From Acidimicrobiales bacterium (GTDB taxonomy: Bacteria; Actinomycetota; Acidimicrobiia; Acidimicrobiales; Aldehydirespiratoraceae): a stretch of 64,000 nucleotides of DNA. The notes under the pieces were generated by a model. The model searched no databases. It saw nothing but the letters and a program-made list of their open reading frames with translations, and had not been told where the DNA came from. Shown in pieces: positions 27,597 through 35,762 of the stretch (its first letter is position 1; every line of letters begins with the position of its first letter). Where the stretch lies: NCBI GenBank assembly GCA_033344915.1, contig JAWPML010000001.1, positions 1,298,369 through 1,362,368 of the forward strand. The letters are read 5' to 3'. The translations under genes and the position numbers were made by a program.

Positions 27597-28522
27597 CGGC
27601 CCGCCAGGTGTCGGGCGGCCTCGACGGCGCGGTAGCCGGCGCCGGCCACTCGGCCGAAGTGGAGGTACTGGAACCAGATCTGCTGGTGGGCGCCGAATCC
27701 GCGGAAGAACCGCTCGATGCCGGGAACCATGGATCCTTCGAAGTCGAAGACCCGGCTCGTCGTGGCCGCGTGCTTGATCGCCTCCCACAGCAGGAGGCTC
27801 TGGGCGCCGGAGGAGCGCAGGTCCGGGTCGGCGCCGCCGCCGAGGTAGTAGGTCCGGTCGTCGTCCCAGGCGAGGAGGACGGAGGCATGCAGCCGCCCGT
27901 CGTCGTCGAGCGCGCTGAGCGTCATGCCCTGGCCCCGCTCGGTGCTTTCGCGCACGACGCGGTGGAGCAGGGCTTCGTCGACCGGGGCGCGGCGGTCCTG
28001 GCGCTCGAACGTCGCGCTCATCATCCGATGCAGTTCACCGGCATCGCCGCGGCTCACGACGGTGAGGCGCTTCTCGGCCTTGCGGATGGCCCGGCGGGTG
28101 GACTCGCTGCAGTCCTTCCAGCGGGCCTCCTGGTCGTGCAGCTCCCGGAGCTCGTAGGTCACGCGGGGCCGGACGTCGAAGCCGGCCCAGCCGAAGGGAA
28201 GATGGTTGAGATCGTCGGGCGGTGACCCGAAGAGCAGCATGTCGTGGCGGGGGAGTGCGGCGATCAGCTCCTGCTTGAGGTCGTGATCCCGGCTCAGCAG
28301 CTTGGTGCGCTTCCCCTCGCCGGGCGCGATCTCGGGACCGAGGTAGGGCGTGAGCGGCGGGGCGCCGAGTTGGGTGAGACCGAAGCGTCGCCGCCGGGCG
28401 AAGCGCCAACGGCCGACGGGCCCCTGGTCGCCGTCGACGGTGACCTCGTCCCAGGAGTCGGGGGCGACGGCGTCGAGCCACCACGATTCGTGGAACACGG
28501 TGCGAGGCGTCAGGTCGGCCAT
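27593..28522 (-). CDS. FemAB-like GNAT acyltransferase
   Basis: This 309-residue protein is of the acetyltransferase type seen in cellulose and exopolysaccharide loci. Features are FHESWWLDAVAPDSW at the start, an RRAIRKAEKRL helix before the second fold, and the C-terminal GNAT repeat with LSALDDDGRLHASVLLAWD, YYLGGGADPDLR and VFDFEGSMVPGIERFFRGFG. The last motif (GS, E, FKR-like) is characteristic of FemAB-related enzymes that work on cell-wall or glycan substrates. The ATG lies one base after the upstream sulfotransferase stop. Confidence 0.82.
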   Translation of the reverse strand: MADLTPRTVFHESWWLDAVAPDSWDEVTVDGDQGPVGRWRFARRRRFGLTQLGAPPLTPYLGPEIAPGEGKRTKLLSRDHDLKQELIAALPRHDMLLFGSPPDDLNHLPFGWAGFDVRPRVTYELRELHDQEARWKDCSESTRRAIRKAEKRLTVVSRGDAGELHRMMSATFERQDRRAPVDEALLHRVVRESTERGQGMTLSALDDDGRLHASVLLAWDDDRTYYLGGGADPDLRSSGAQSLLLWEAIKHAATTSRVFDFEGSMVPGIERFFRGFGAHQQIWFQYLHFGRVAGAGYRAVEAARHLAGR

Positions 28523-28523
28523 C

Positions 28524-29528
28524 TCAGACCCCTGCGGACGCGCCGGCCCGCTTCGTGATGCGCCGCATCGCCGCCCGGCGATCGTCGCGGGCGGCATCGT
28601 CGGAGCGCAGCATGACTCGGACCCGTTCTCGGGCATAGGTCGTCGTGTCGACGACGCGTTCGAGGGGCCGCAGCGGACGGCGCACGCCGTCCGCGAAGGC
28701 GGGTCGGTAGCCGAGCCGGAGCAGCATGTCGCCGGCCCGGCGCTCGAATCGTTCGACATCGGCCTCGGCCGCTTCGTGGCGCCACTTCTCGCTGTTGTCG
28801 GCGTTCACGGGCTTGTCGAGGTTGCGCCACATCTCGAGCCGGGTGGCGTCCTCGCGCGCCCGGGCACTCTGCTCGGGCGCGGTCATCGCGTCCTGGAAGG
28901 GAAGGTCGATCGCCGCGCAGGCGGCCCGCAGCGTGCCCTCCGGATCCGCGGTGAGTGCCTCGTAGGCGATCGTCGTCGTGGGCACGGCGCCCGTGAGCCG
29001 CTCCATGGTGTCGAGGCACGCCTCCTGCTCGGCCCGCCACTTGTCGGCGAGACGGGGCCAGGTGTGGGCGACGCGACCGCTCTTGCGGTAGCTGAGGGCG
29101 GCGTCGCGTCCGTCACGATGGAGATGGATGACCCGAGCGCCGGGAATCTCGGCGAGCTCGTCGGCGAAGCGCCAGAGTTCGTTCTCCTTGCAGAACCAGT
29201 CGTGGGCGCCATCGGCTGCCGCTTCGGCCGCGTACGTCGCTGCGACCAGGCCGGGGATGGTGCGCCCGTGGGCCGAGGCCACGATCCGGGCCTCGTCGTG
29301 GGGTCGGGTCCACGGTCCGGTGTTCGTCCGGCACAGTTCGAGCACGTCGCGCACGACGGCCCGGGCCCGCTCGTCGTCGGTCAGGTCGCCGTAGGCCGCG
29401 GCGAGCGGGGTGAGCGTCCGCAGCAGGTGCGGCGCGGGCGGTCCGGACACGTCCGAGTGGCGGTCGAACATCACCCGCAGGAGGTTCGTGCCCGACCGTT
29501 CGGACGCGAGAAGGAGGATCGGAGCCAT
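28524..29528 (-). CDS. PAPS-dependent sulfotransferase family protein (3)
   Basis: This 334-residue protein has the 5'-PSB loop ILLLASERSGTNLLRVMFD at the very N-terminus and VIHLHRDGRDAALSYRKSG as the 3'-PB region. It contains KWRAEQE and NSEKWRHE blocks found in many bacterial sulfotransferases. It heads the minus-strand operon sulfotransferase-GNAT-deacetylase and diverges from uvrC across 87 bases that contain a GGCCC-N5-GGGCC palindrome. Confidence 0.88.
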   Translation of the reverse strand: MAPILLLASERSGTNLLRVMFDRHSDVSGPPAPHLLRTLTPLAAAYGDLTDDERARAVVRDVLELCRTNTGPWTRPHDEARIVASAHGRTIPGLVAATYAAEAAADGAHDWFCKENELWRFADELAEIPGARVIHLHRDGRDAALSYRKSGRVAHTWPRLADKWRAEQEACLDTMERLTGAVPTTTIAYEALTADPEGTLRAACAAIDLPFQDAMTAPEQSARAREDATRLEMWRNLDKPVNADNSEKWRHEAAEADVERFERRAGDMLLRLGYRPAFADGVRRPLRPLERVVDTTTYARERVRVMLRSDDAARDDRRAAMRRITKRAGASAGV

Positions 29529-29572
29529 GATGGCGTTCCCATCGGCCTCGGCGGCAGGCGACTGAGGCTTTT

Positions 29573-29587
29573 GGCCCAGTCCGGGCC
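29573..29587. promoter_or_regulatory. GGCCC-N5-GGGCC palindrome in the uvrC / sulfotransferase divergent region (region C)
   Basis: TTTGGCCC-AGTCC-GGGCC is nearly identical to the first block at 17708-17725 (consensus TTTGGCCCMGTCYGGGCC). It overlaps the expected -35 position of the uvrC promoter and lies 45 bases upstream of the sulfotransferase start, so it could act on either gene. Confidence 0.5.
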
Positions 29588-29603
29588 GATACACCCGCGC
29601 CCC

Positions 29604-29609
29604 TAGAGT
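29604..29609 (+). promoter_or_regulatory. -10 element of uvrC
   Basis: TAGAGT ends six bases before the ATG, the same hexamer and spacing as at uvrA. A leaderless mRNA is predicted. There is no SOS box. Confidence 0.55.
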
Positions 29610-29615
29610 GGCCGC

Positions 29616-31532
29616 ATGGTGCAGCGCCCGCCGGCCGGGTCGATCCCCGACACGCCCGGCTCGTATCAGTTCAAGGACGCCGAAGGCCGCGTGATCTACG
29701 TCGGCAAGGCGAAGAGCCTGCGGTCGCGCCTGTCCAACTACTTCCAGAACCCGCGGAACCTCCCCACCCGCACCCGGCAGATGGTGGAGACCGCCGAGTC
29801 GGTCGAGTGGATCCAGGTGGCCAACGAGGTCGAGGCGCTGATGCTCGAGTTCTCCTTGATCCAGCGCCACAAGCCGCGTTTCAACGTGCGCTACACCGAC
29901 GACAAGTCCTACCCGTTCCTGTGCCTGACGACGGTCGACGAGTGGCCGCGGGCGATGGTGATGCGGGGCAAGCGCAAGAAGGGGAACCGCTACTTCGGGC
30001 CCTACGGGCAGGCGTACGCGATCCGCGACACGCTCGATCTGCTGCTGCGGACCTTCCCGATCCGCACGTGCACGGACAACAAGTTCCGGCACCACGAGAA
30101 GCTCGGCAAGCCGTGCCTGCTGTTCCACATCGAGAAGTGCGCCGGGCCCTGCGTGGGGGAGATCGAGAAGCCGGCCTACGACGAGATGGTCGAGGAGCTG
30201 ATCTCGTTCCTCGAGGGTGACACCGACGAGATCGTCGCCAAGCTCGAAGCGCAGATGCAGACGGCCTCGGAGGATCTCGAGTTCGAACTCGCGGCGCATC
30301 TGCGGGATCGGCTCACGGCGGTGCGCAAGGCGATCGAGAAGCAGCAGATGGTCTTCGCCCGCAACGAGGACGTCGACGTGATCGGGCTCCACGGCGACGA
30401 GCTGGAGACGGCCGTCCAGGTGTTCTACGTGCGCAAGGGCCGGGTGATGGGACGGCGCGGCTTCGTGGTCGACAAGGCCGAGGAGCTCGACGGGCCGGAG
30501 CTGGTGAGCCGGGTGCTCGAGCGCCTCTACTTCGAGGACAATCCGGTCGGGTCGCCGAAGGAGGTGCTCGTCCCGGAGCTTCCGAGCGATCCGGCGTTGT
30601 ACGAGGAGTGGCTGACCGAGGCGCGCGAGTCGAAGGTGCAGATCCGGGTGCCCCAGCGGGGCGACAAGCGCAAGCTCCAGGAGACGGTCACCCAGAACGC
30701 CCAGGAGTCCTTCAATCGGCACCGCCTCAAGCGGACCAACGACCACAACAGCCGGGCGCGGGCGCTCAACGAACTCCAGGAGCACCTGGATCTGCCGCTC
30801 GCGCCCCTGCGGATCGAGTGCTACGACATGAGCCACATCCAGGGGTCGGACTATGTCGGCTCGATGGTGGTGATGGAGGACGGCCTGCCGAAGAAGTCCG
30901 ACTACCGCCGCTTCAAGATCCAGACGGTGCCGGGCAACGACGACTTCGCGGCCATGGAGGAGGTGCTCACCCGCCGGTTCACCGCCTACCTGCGGGAGCG
31001 CAAGGTGCCGGTGGAGGAGCGCGAGGGTCGGTTCTCGTATCCGCCGCAGCTGCTCGTCGTGGACGGCGGCAAGGGGCAGCTGAGCGTCGCCACCCGCGTG
31101 CTGGACGAGCTCGGGCTGCGCGACGAGATCCCCGTCGTCTCGCTCGCGAAGCAGTTCGAGGAGGTGTTCGTGCCCGGGCGCAGCGAGTCGATCCGCCTTC
31201 CCCGACAGTCCGAGGCGCTCTACCTCCTCCAGCGCATCCGCGACGAGAGCCACCGCTTCGCCATCACGTTCCACCGCCAGCTGCGGGACAAACGGATGAC
31301 GAAATCCGCACTCGACGGCATCGAAGGGCTGGGCCCGGCCCGCAAGAAGCGGCTCGCCAAGGAGCTGGGCGGCGTCAACGCGGTCAAGCGTGCCGAACTC
31401 GAGGACCTCAAGAAGCTGTCCTGGTTGCCCGACGAGGTAGCAGAGAACGTTTTTCGCGCACTGCACCGGGTGGGTTCATCCGGGACGGACACGCGACGTC
31501 GGCTCCCACCGCCCGTGGAGGGTGCCGAGTAG
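29616..31532 (+). CDS. uvrC: Excinuclease ABC subunit UvrC
   Basis: This 638-residue dual-incision nuclease of excision repair has an N-terminal GIY-YIG domain (GSYQFKD, then VIYVGKAKSLRSRL), a Cys cluster near residue 155 (KCAGPCVGEI), a UVR motif around residue 205, a C-terminal RNase H-like nuclease (CYDMSHIQG with its Asp, LVVDGGKGQL) and helix-hairpin-helix motifs (DGIEGLGPARKKRL). All domains are complete and the length is normal. Confidence 0.97.
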   Translation: MVQRPPAGSIPDTPGSYQFKDAEGRVIYVGKAKSLRSRLSNYFQNPRNLPTRTRQMVETAESVEWIQVANEVEALMLEFSLIQRHKPRFNVRYTDDKSYPFLCLTTVDEWPRAMVMRGKRKKGNRYFGPYGQAYAIRDTLDLLLRTFPIRTCTDNKFRHHEKLGKPCLLFHIEKCAGPCVGEIEKPAYDEMVEELISFLEGDTDEIVAKLEAQMQTASEDLEFELAAHLRDRLTAVRKAIEKQQMVFARNEDVDVIGLHGDELETAVQVFYVRKGRVMGRRGFVVDKAEELDGPELVSRVLERLYFEDNPVGSPKEVLVPELPSDPALYEEWLTEARESKVQIRVPQRGDKRKLQETVTQNAQESFNRHRLKRTNDHNSRARALNELQEHLDLPLAPLRIECYDMSHIQGSDYVGSMVVMEDGLPKKSDYRRFKIQTVPGNDDFAAMEEVLTRRFTAYLRERKVPVEEREGRFSYPPQLLVVDGGKGQLSVATRVLDELGLRDEIPVVSLAKQFEEVFVPGRSESIRLPRQSEALYLLQRIRDESHRFAITFHRQLRDKRMTKSALDGIEGLGPARKKRLAKELGGVNAVKRAELEDLKKLSWLPDEVAENVFRALHRVGSSGTDTRRRLPPPVEGAE

Positions 31533-31562
31533 GTTGAGATCTCGCGGGTCGAGGAGTCTGGC

Positions 31563-33083
31563 ATGAGCGACACACCGAACACCGGCGACACGAACGAGGC
31601 CAACGAGGGCGTTCTGCGCCCGTTCGAGGCACCGGCGTCGGAGCCACTTCCGCCGGTCGAGCCGTCACGCGTCGTTCCCGAAGCGCCCACCATCACCGAA
31701 GAGCTCGAGCCGATCGACGCACTCGCCGACGAGCCGTTCAGTGTGGACGCGAGTGACGTGGACGACGTCTGGTCGCCGAGCGCGATCGACGCACCGGTGG
31801 TGCCTGCGCCACCCCAGAACGAGATCAACGCGGACGACCTCAGCGACCCGTTGATCGCCCCCGAGATCGACGAACCGGCCGACGACGGCGCGGCGCCCGC
31901 CACCGTCGAGGCCCACCCCGTGGCCACAGGCGGTTCGAACACCGTCACGTTGCCCCGCAAAGTCTTCCTGGCCGGGCTCGGCGCGGCCGGCCTCGTCATC
32001 CTCCTTCTCCTCGTGCTCTGGCAGTCCGCCGGCGGTGACGACGCCCCGCTGGCGGTGACCGCTGACGACGGCGGCGGCGACGGAACGGTCGATCCCGACC
32101 CCGTCGACGGCACGGAGACGCCGGTCGACGGCGCGGCCGCCGGACTCGAGGCGGAGCTCGCCGACGCCAACGCGACGGTCGCCAGTCTCGAGGCGGTCGT
32201 GGAAGATCTCGAGACGCGTCCGCCGCCGGCCCTGCCCGGCGACGCCATGCGGCGGATCGTGGTCGGTGCCGATGCGAACTTCATCAGCGCCCGCAACGAC
32301 AGCATCGCCGTGGTCGGTGGCTTCGGCGGCCTGTCGCTGATCGACCCGGACCGCAACCAGGTCACCGCCAACGGCAACATCGCCGATTCGGCGAACCGGG
32401 TGATGCGCACCCAGTCCTCGGTGTGGATCACGAACTACCAGGACAACCAGATCATCCAGGTCGACCCGGGCACGAACACCGTGCAGGCGACCTTCCCGTT
32501 CCCCGGCCCCGACGGCATCGCCAAGGTCGGCGACTTCATCGTGGTCGCCTCGTTCGACGAGGGCTTCGTGGCGAAGATCGACCCGGTCACCGGCGAGATC
32601 GTCACGCAGGTCGACGTCGGTGGCAGCCCCACCGCGGTCTACAACGGCCCGCACGGGCTGTGGGTCACCATCTTCGACACCGGCGAGCTGGTTCGCCTGA
32701 CCCGCAGCAGCCTCGACACCAACGAGCGCATCGTGGTCGGGGCCGGCCCGGTGGGTATCGGCGGCGACGCCACGCATCTGTGGGTCACCAACAACGACGA
32801 GGGCACCGTGGCCAAGGTCGACCCCGAGACCGCTGAGGTCGTCATGACCGTCGCGGTCGGCGAGGGACCCGCCGAGGTCGTCTCCGTCCAGGGCTCGGCC
32901 TGGGTGACGGTGAGCGACGACGGCACGCTCGTGCAGATCGACGCGGCCAGCGGGCGGATCCAGTCCGTGACGCCGCTCGGCGGCGCCATCGCCGGCGGCG
33001 GCCCGACCGGCATCGACTTCGCCGCCGGCGCGCTCTGGATCGCCATGCAAGGCGAACAGTCCGTCGTCCGCATCGACCTCTGA
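31563..33083 (+). CDS. Membrane-anchored beta-propeller protein, unknown function
   Basis: The 506 residues are ordered as an acidic, disordered cytoplasmic N-terminus (about 1-125), one membrane helix (about 133-156, VFLAGLGAAGLVILLLLVLW), a linker with a short heptad stretch (about 190-215), and a repeat domain (about 225-506). In that domain, units of about 40 residues recur with LWVTI/LWVTN and VDPETAEV-type strands. This is the pattern of YncE/Vgb-like YVTN propellers. No enzymatic residues can be assigned, so it may be a surface binding protein. It starts 30 bases after uvrC. Confidence 0.75.
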   Translation: MSDTPNTGDTNEANEGVLRPFEAPASEPLPPVEPSRVVPEAPTITEELEPIDALADEPFSVDASDVDDVWSPSAIDAPVVPAPPQNEINADDLSDPLIAPEIDEPADDGAAPATVEAHPVATGGSNTVTLPRKVFLAGLGAAGLVILLLLVLWQSAGGDDAPLAVTADDGGGDGTVDPDPVDGTETPVDGAAAGLEAELADANATVASLEAVVEDLETRPPPALPGDAMRRIVVGADANFISARNDSIAVVGGFGGLSLIDPDRNQVTANGNIADSANRVMRTQSSVWITNYQDNQIIQVDPGTNTVQATFPFPGPDGIAKVGDFIVVASFDEGFVAKIDPVTGEIVTQVDVGGSPTAVYNGPHGLWVTIFDTGELVRLTRSSLDTNERIVVGAGPVGIGGDATHLWVTNNDEGTVAKVDPETAEVVMTVAVGEGPAEVVSVQGSAWVTVSDDGTLVQIDAASGRIQSVTPLGGAIAGGGPTGIDFAAGALWIAMQGEQSVVRIDL

Positions 33084-33133
33084 CCTGACGCCTTCCGTCA
33101 CGGATCGGTGAGACATCCGGGCATGCTGGGCGG

Positions 33134-33874
33134 GTGACGGAGCCGCGCTGGGACGAGCACGCCGACTGGTGGCAACGGGAGTTCACCGACGGCGTGGACC
33201 CCGAATACGTCGAGCAGATCATCCCGCTCGCTCGCGAGCACCTGCACGCCCGGGCCCGGGTCCTCGACATCGGCACCGGGGAAGGCCAGATCGCCCGCGC
33301 CCTGGCCGCCGACGGGGCCGAGGTGGTCGGACTGGACCCCACGCCTTCACAGATCGACGTCGCGGTCGGCCGTGGCGGTGGGCCGGTCTACGGGCTGGCC
33401 GGGTCGGACGCGCTCCCGATCGCAGACGCTTCCATGGACGCCGTCGTCGTCTGCCTCGTCTTCGAGCACGTCGACGCGATCGACGAATCCCTGGCCGAGG
33501 TCGCCCGGGTGCTGCGGCCCGGCGGTCGCTTCGTCCTCTTCCTGAACCATCCGCTCCTCCAGACCCCCGACAGCGGGATGATCATCGATCACATGATCGA
33601 TCCGCCCGAGACGTATTGGCGGATCGGGCCGTACCTGCGTGAGGCCGTGACGGTCGAGGAGGTGCAGAAGGGCGTGTTCGTGCGCTTCGTGCACCGACCG
33701 CTGAGCCGCTATGTGAACGGCATGATCGACGCCGGGATCGACATCGTGCGGCTGCTCGAACCGGCGCCGCCACCGGGCTTTCTCGCCAAGGCGCCGGAGT
33801 ACGAGGAGGACGTGGTCGTCACGACCCCTCGATTGCTGTGCGTGGTGGGTGACCGCCGTTCCTCAGACGGCTGA
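33134..33874 (+). CDS. Class I SAM-dependent methyltransferase
   Basis: This 246-residue protein has motif I VLDIGTGEGQIARAL, the acidic end of strand 2 (VVGLDPTPSQ), motif II-like GSDALPIADASMDAVVVCLV, and LRPGGRFVLFLNHP. This is the Methyltransf_11 pattern. The substrate is unknown. It uses a GTG start and stands alone between the propeller protein and rapZ. Confidence 0.85.
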   Translation: MTEPRWDEHADWWQREFTDGVDPEYVEQIIPLAREHLHARARVLDIGTGEGQIARALAADGAEVVGLDPTPSQIDVAVGRGGGPVYGLAGSDALPIADASMDAVVVCLVFEHVDAIDESLAEVARVLRPGGRFVLFLNHPLLQTPDSGMIIDHMIDPPETYWRIGPYLREAVTVEEVQKGVFVRFVHRPLSRYVNGMIDAGIDIVRLLEPAPPPGFLAKAPEYEEDVVVTTPRLLCVVGDRRSSDG

Positions 33875-33912
33875 CCGAGCGGCCGACTGGCGAGAAGTAC
33901 GATCGGAGACGC

Positions 33913-34770
33913 GTGAGTGAACTGGTGGTGATCGCAGGGATGTCGGGAGCGGGGCGAACCGTCGCGGCCGACAATCTCGAGGACCTCGGCTGGTTCGTCA
34001 TGGACAATCTCCCGCCGGCGCTGATCCCCAAGGTCGCGGAGCTGGCCGACGGCTCGTCCAGCGCGGGGGACCGGATGGCTCTGGTGGTCGGCTCCGGCCG
34101 GTACCACGAGGAGATGGCGCCGCTCGTCGCCGTGCTGCGCTCCAAGTTCAGCCGCGTGCAGCTCGTGTTCCTCGACTGTTCCACCGAGGTGTTGGTGCGT
34201 CGCTACGAGTCGAGCCGACGGGTGCATCCCTTCGGCGCCCACGAGAGCGGCACCCTGGTCGAGATGATCGAAGCCGAGCGGATCGCGCTCGAACCCCTCC
34301 GGGCCGGGGCCGACCTCGTGCTGGACACGACCGACCTCAACGTCCACCAGCTGCGTGACCGGATGGTCGACGCGTTCAGCGACGGCGGGACGGGGCACGC
34401 GATGCAGACCACCGTCACGTCGTTCGGCTACAAGCACGGCCTGCCCCTCGATGTCGACATGGTGTTCGACTGCCGCTTCCTGCCGAACCCGCACTGGGTC
34501 GAGGAGCTGCGCCCGCTCACCGGCATGGACGAGCCGGTGGCGGCCTACGTGCTCGAGCAGCCGGTGACGGGCGCGTTCCTGGCCCGGCTCGAACGCCTCC
34601 TGGCCCTCGTGATGCCGTTCTACGTGCAGGAGGGCAAGTCCTACCTGACTATCGCCTTCGGGTGCACCGGCGGCCGTCACCGTTCGGTCGCGATCGCCGA
34701 GCGGATGGCGAAGGTCCTCGAGGGTCTGGGCCACGCCCCGGCGGTCGTGCATCGGGATGTGGGCAAATGA
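33913..34770 (+). CDS. rapZ: RapZ-family nucleotide-binding protein
   Basis: This 285-residue protein (YvcJ/RapZ) has Walker A GMSGAGRTVAADNLEDLG and VMDNLPPALIP. It ends with the conserved C-terminal domain SFGYKHGLPLDVDMVFDCRFLPNP and AFGCTGGRHRSVAIAE, all classical signatures. In other bacteria the family tunes amino-sugar synthesis or competence. The exact role here is not shown. A TACGAT hexamer and GGAG lie just upstream. It is coupled to yvcK by an ATGA overlap. Confidence 0.95.
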   Translation: MSELVVIAGMSGAGRTVAADNLEDLGWFVMDNLPPALIPKVAELADGSSSAGDRMALVVGSGRYHEEMAPLVAVLRSKFSRVQLVFLDCSTEVLVRRYESSRRVHPFGAHESGTLVEMIEAERIALEPLRAGADLVLDTTDLNVHQLRDRMVDAFSDGGTGHAMQTTVTSFGYKHGLPLDVDMVFDCRFLPNPHWVEELRPLTGMDEPVAAYVLEQPVTGAFLARLERLLALVMPFYVQEGKSYLTIAFGCTGGRHRSVAIAERMAKVLEGLGHAPAVVHRDVGK

Positions 34771-35636
34771 GTGCGCCCCGGATCGTCGCGATCGGTGGCG
34801 GGCACGGTCTCGCGATGTCGCTCGAAGCCATGCGGGACCTCGCCGGCGAGCTCACCGCCGTGGTGTCCGTGGCCGACGACGGCGGGTCCAGCGGCCGGCT
34901 CCGTCGCGAACTCGGCATCATGGCGCCCGGCGACATGCGCCGGTGTCTCGCCGCGCTGACACCGCCCGGCCTCGTCCGAGACGCACTGGACCATCGGTTC
35001 GACGAGGGTGCGCTCACCGGGCACCCCGCCGGCAACCTGCTCCTCGCCGCACTGCTGGAGAACTGTGACGATCCCGTCGTGGCGATGGACGCCGCGGTGG
35101 AGATGGTCGGCGCCCGGGGCCGGATCCTGCCGGCGTCGCGCTCGCGAGTGGATCTGCTCGCCGACACCGGGCGAGGTGTCGTGCGGGGCCAGGTGGCCGT
35201 GTCGCGCAGCCGGGACATCCAACGGCTCCACGTGTCGCCGGCGGACCCGCCGGTCCCCCTCGAGGTCCAAGCCGCGATCGGTGCCGCCGACGTCATCCTC
35301 CTCGGCCCTGGATCGCTCTACACGTCGGTGCTCGCCGCCGCGCTCCCCGGCGTCCGCCACGCCATCGACGCCTCGGACGCACTGGTCATCTATGTCGCCA
35401 ACCTCGGCCCCGAGCCCGGGGAGACGGACGGCTACACGCTGGCGGACCACATCGAGGCGGTGCGGGCCCATGGCGTGCAGCCGGACGTCGTGCTGGCGGA
35501 CGCCGGCCTGGACGTGGATCCGGCGCACCGCGACCTCGTCGTCCAGCGGGGGCTGCGCCTTCCCGACACGCTGGCCCACGAGCCGTCATTGCTGGCCGCG
35601 GGTGTCTCCGAGTTGGTAACCGGCGTCCGTTCCTGA
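34767..35636 (+). CDS. yvcK: YvcK/CofD-like gluconeogenesis factor
   Basis: This 289-residue protein has the N-terminal GGGHGLAMSLEAM, VSVADDGGSSGRLR and PGDMRRCLAAL motifs of the YvcK branch of the CofD fold. DVILLGPGSLYTSVLAAL-type residues bind UDP-sugars in relatives. In actinobacteria (CuvA) it is linked to cell-wall precursor metabolism. The overlap with the rapZ stop fixes the start. The expected next gene, whiA, is absent. Confidence 0.94.
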   Translation: MSAPRIVAIGGGHGLAMSLEAMRDLAGELTAVVSVADDGGSSGRLRRELGIMAPGDMRRCLAALTPPGLVRDALDHRFDEGALTGHPAGNLLLAALLENCDDPVVAMDAAVEMVGARGRILPASRSRVDLLADTGRGVVRGQVAVSRSRDIQRLHVSPADPPVPLEVQAAIGAADVILLGPGSLYTSVLAAALPGVRHAIDASDALVIYVANLGPEPGETDGYTLADHIEAVRAHGVQPDVVLADAGLDVDPAHRDLVVQRGLRLPDTLAHEPSLLAAGVSELVTGVRS

Positions 35637-35762
35637 TCGTCTGGTGTCGGCTTCGTTCCCGGACCCGTGATTCGTCGCGGCCGATCGTCGCTTTCTGCAG
35701 CCCGATGTGATTCCATCTGGCATGGCCGACAGGCCGAGTACTCAACCCTGGGAGATCCCAAC

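Noticed and set aside
34662-34766. 35-codon N-terminal extension of yvcK
   Set aside because: The ATG overlapping the rapZ stop precisely matches the family start; the extension is a shadow of rapZ.
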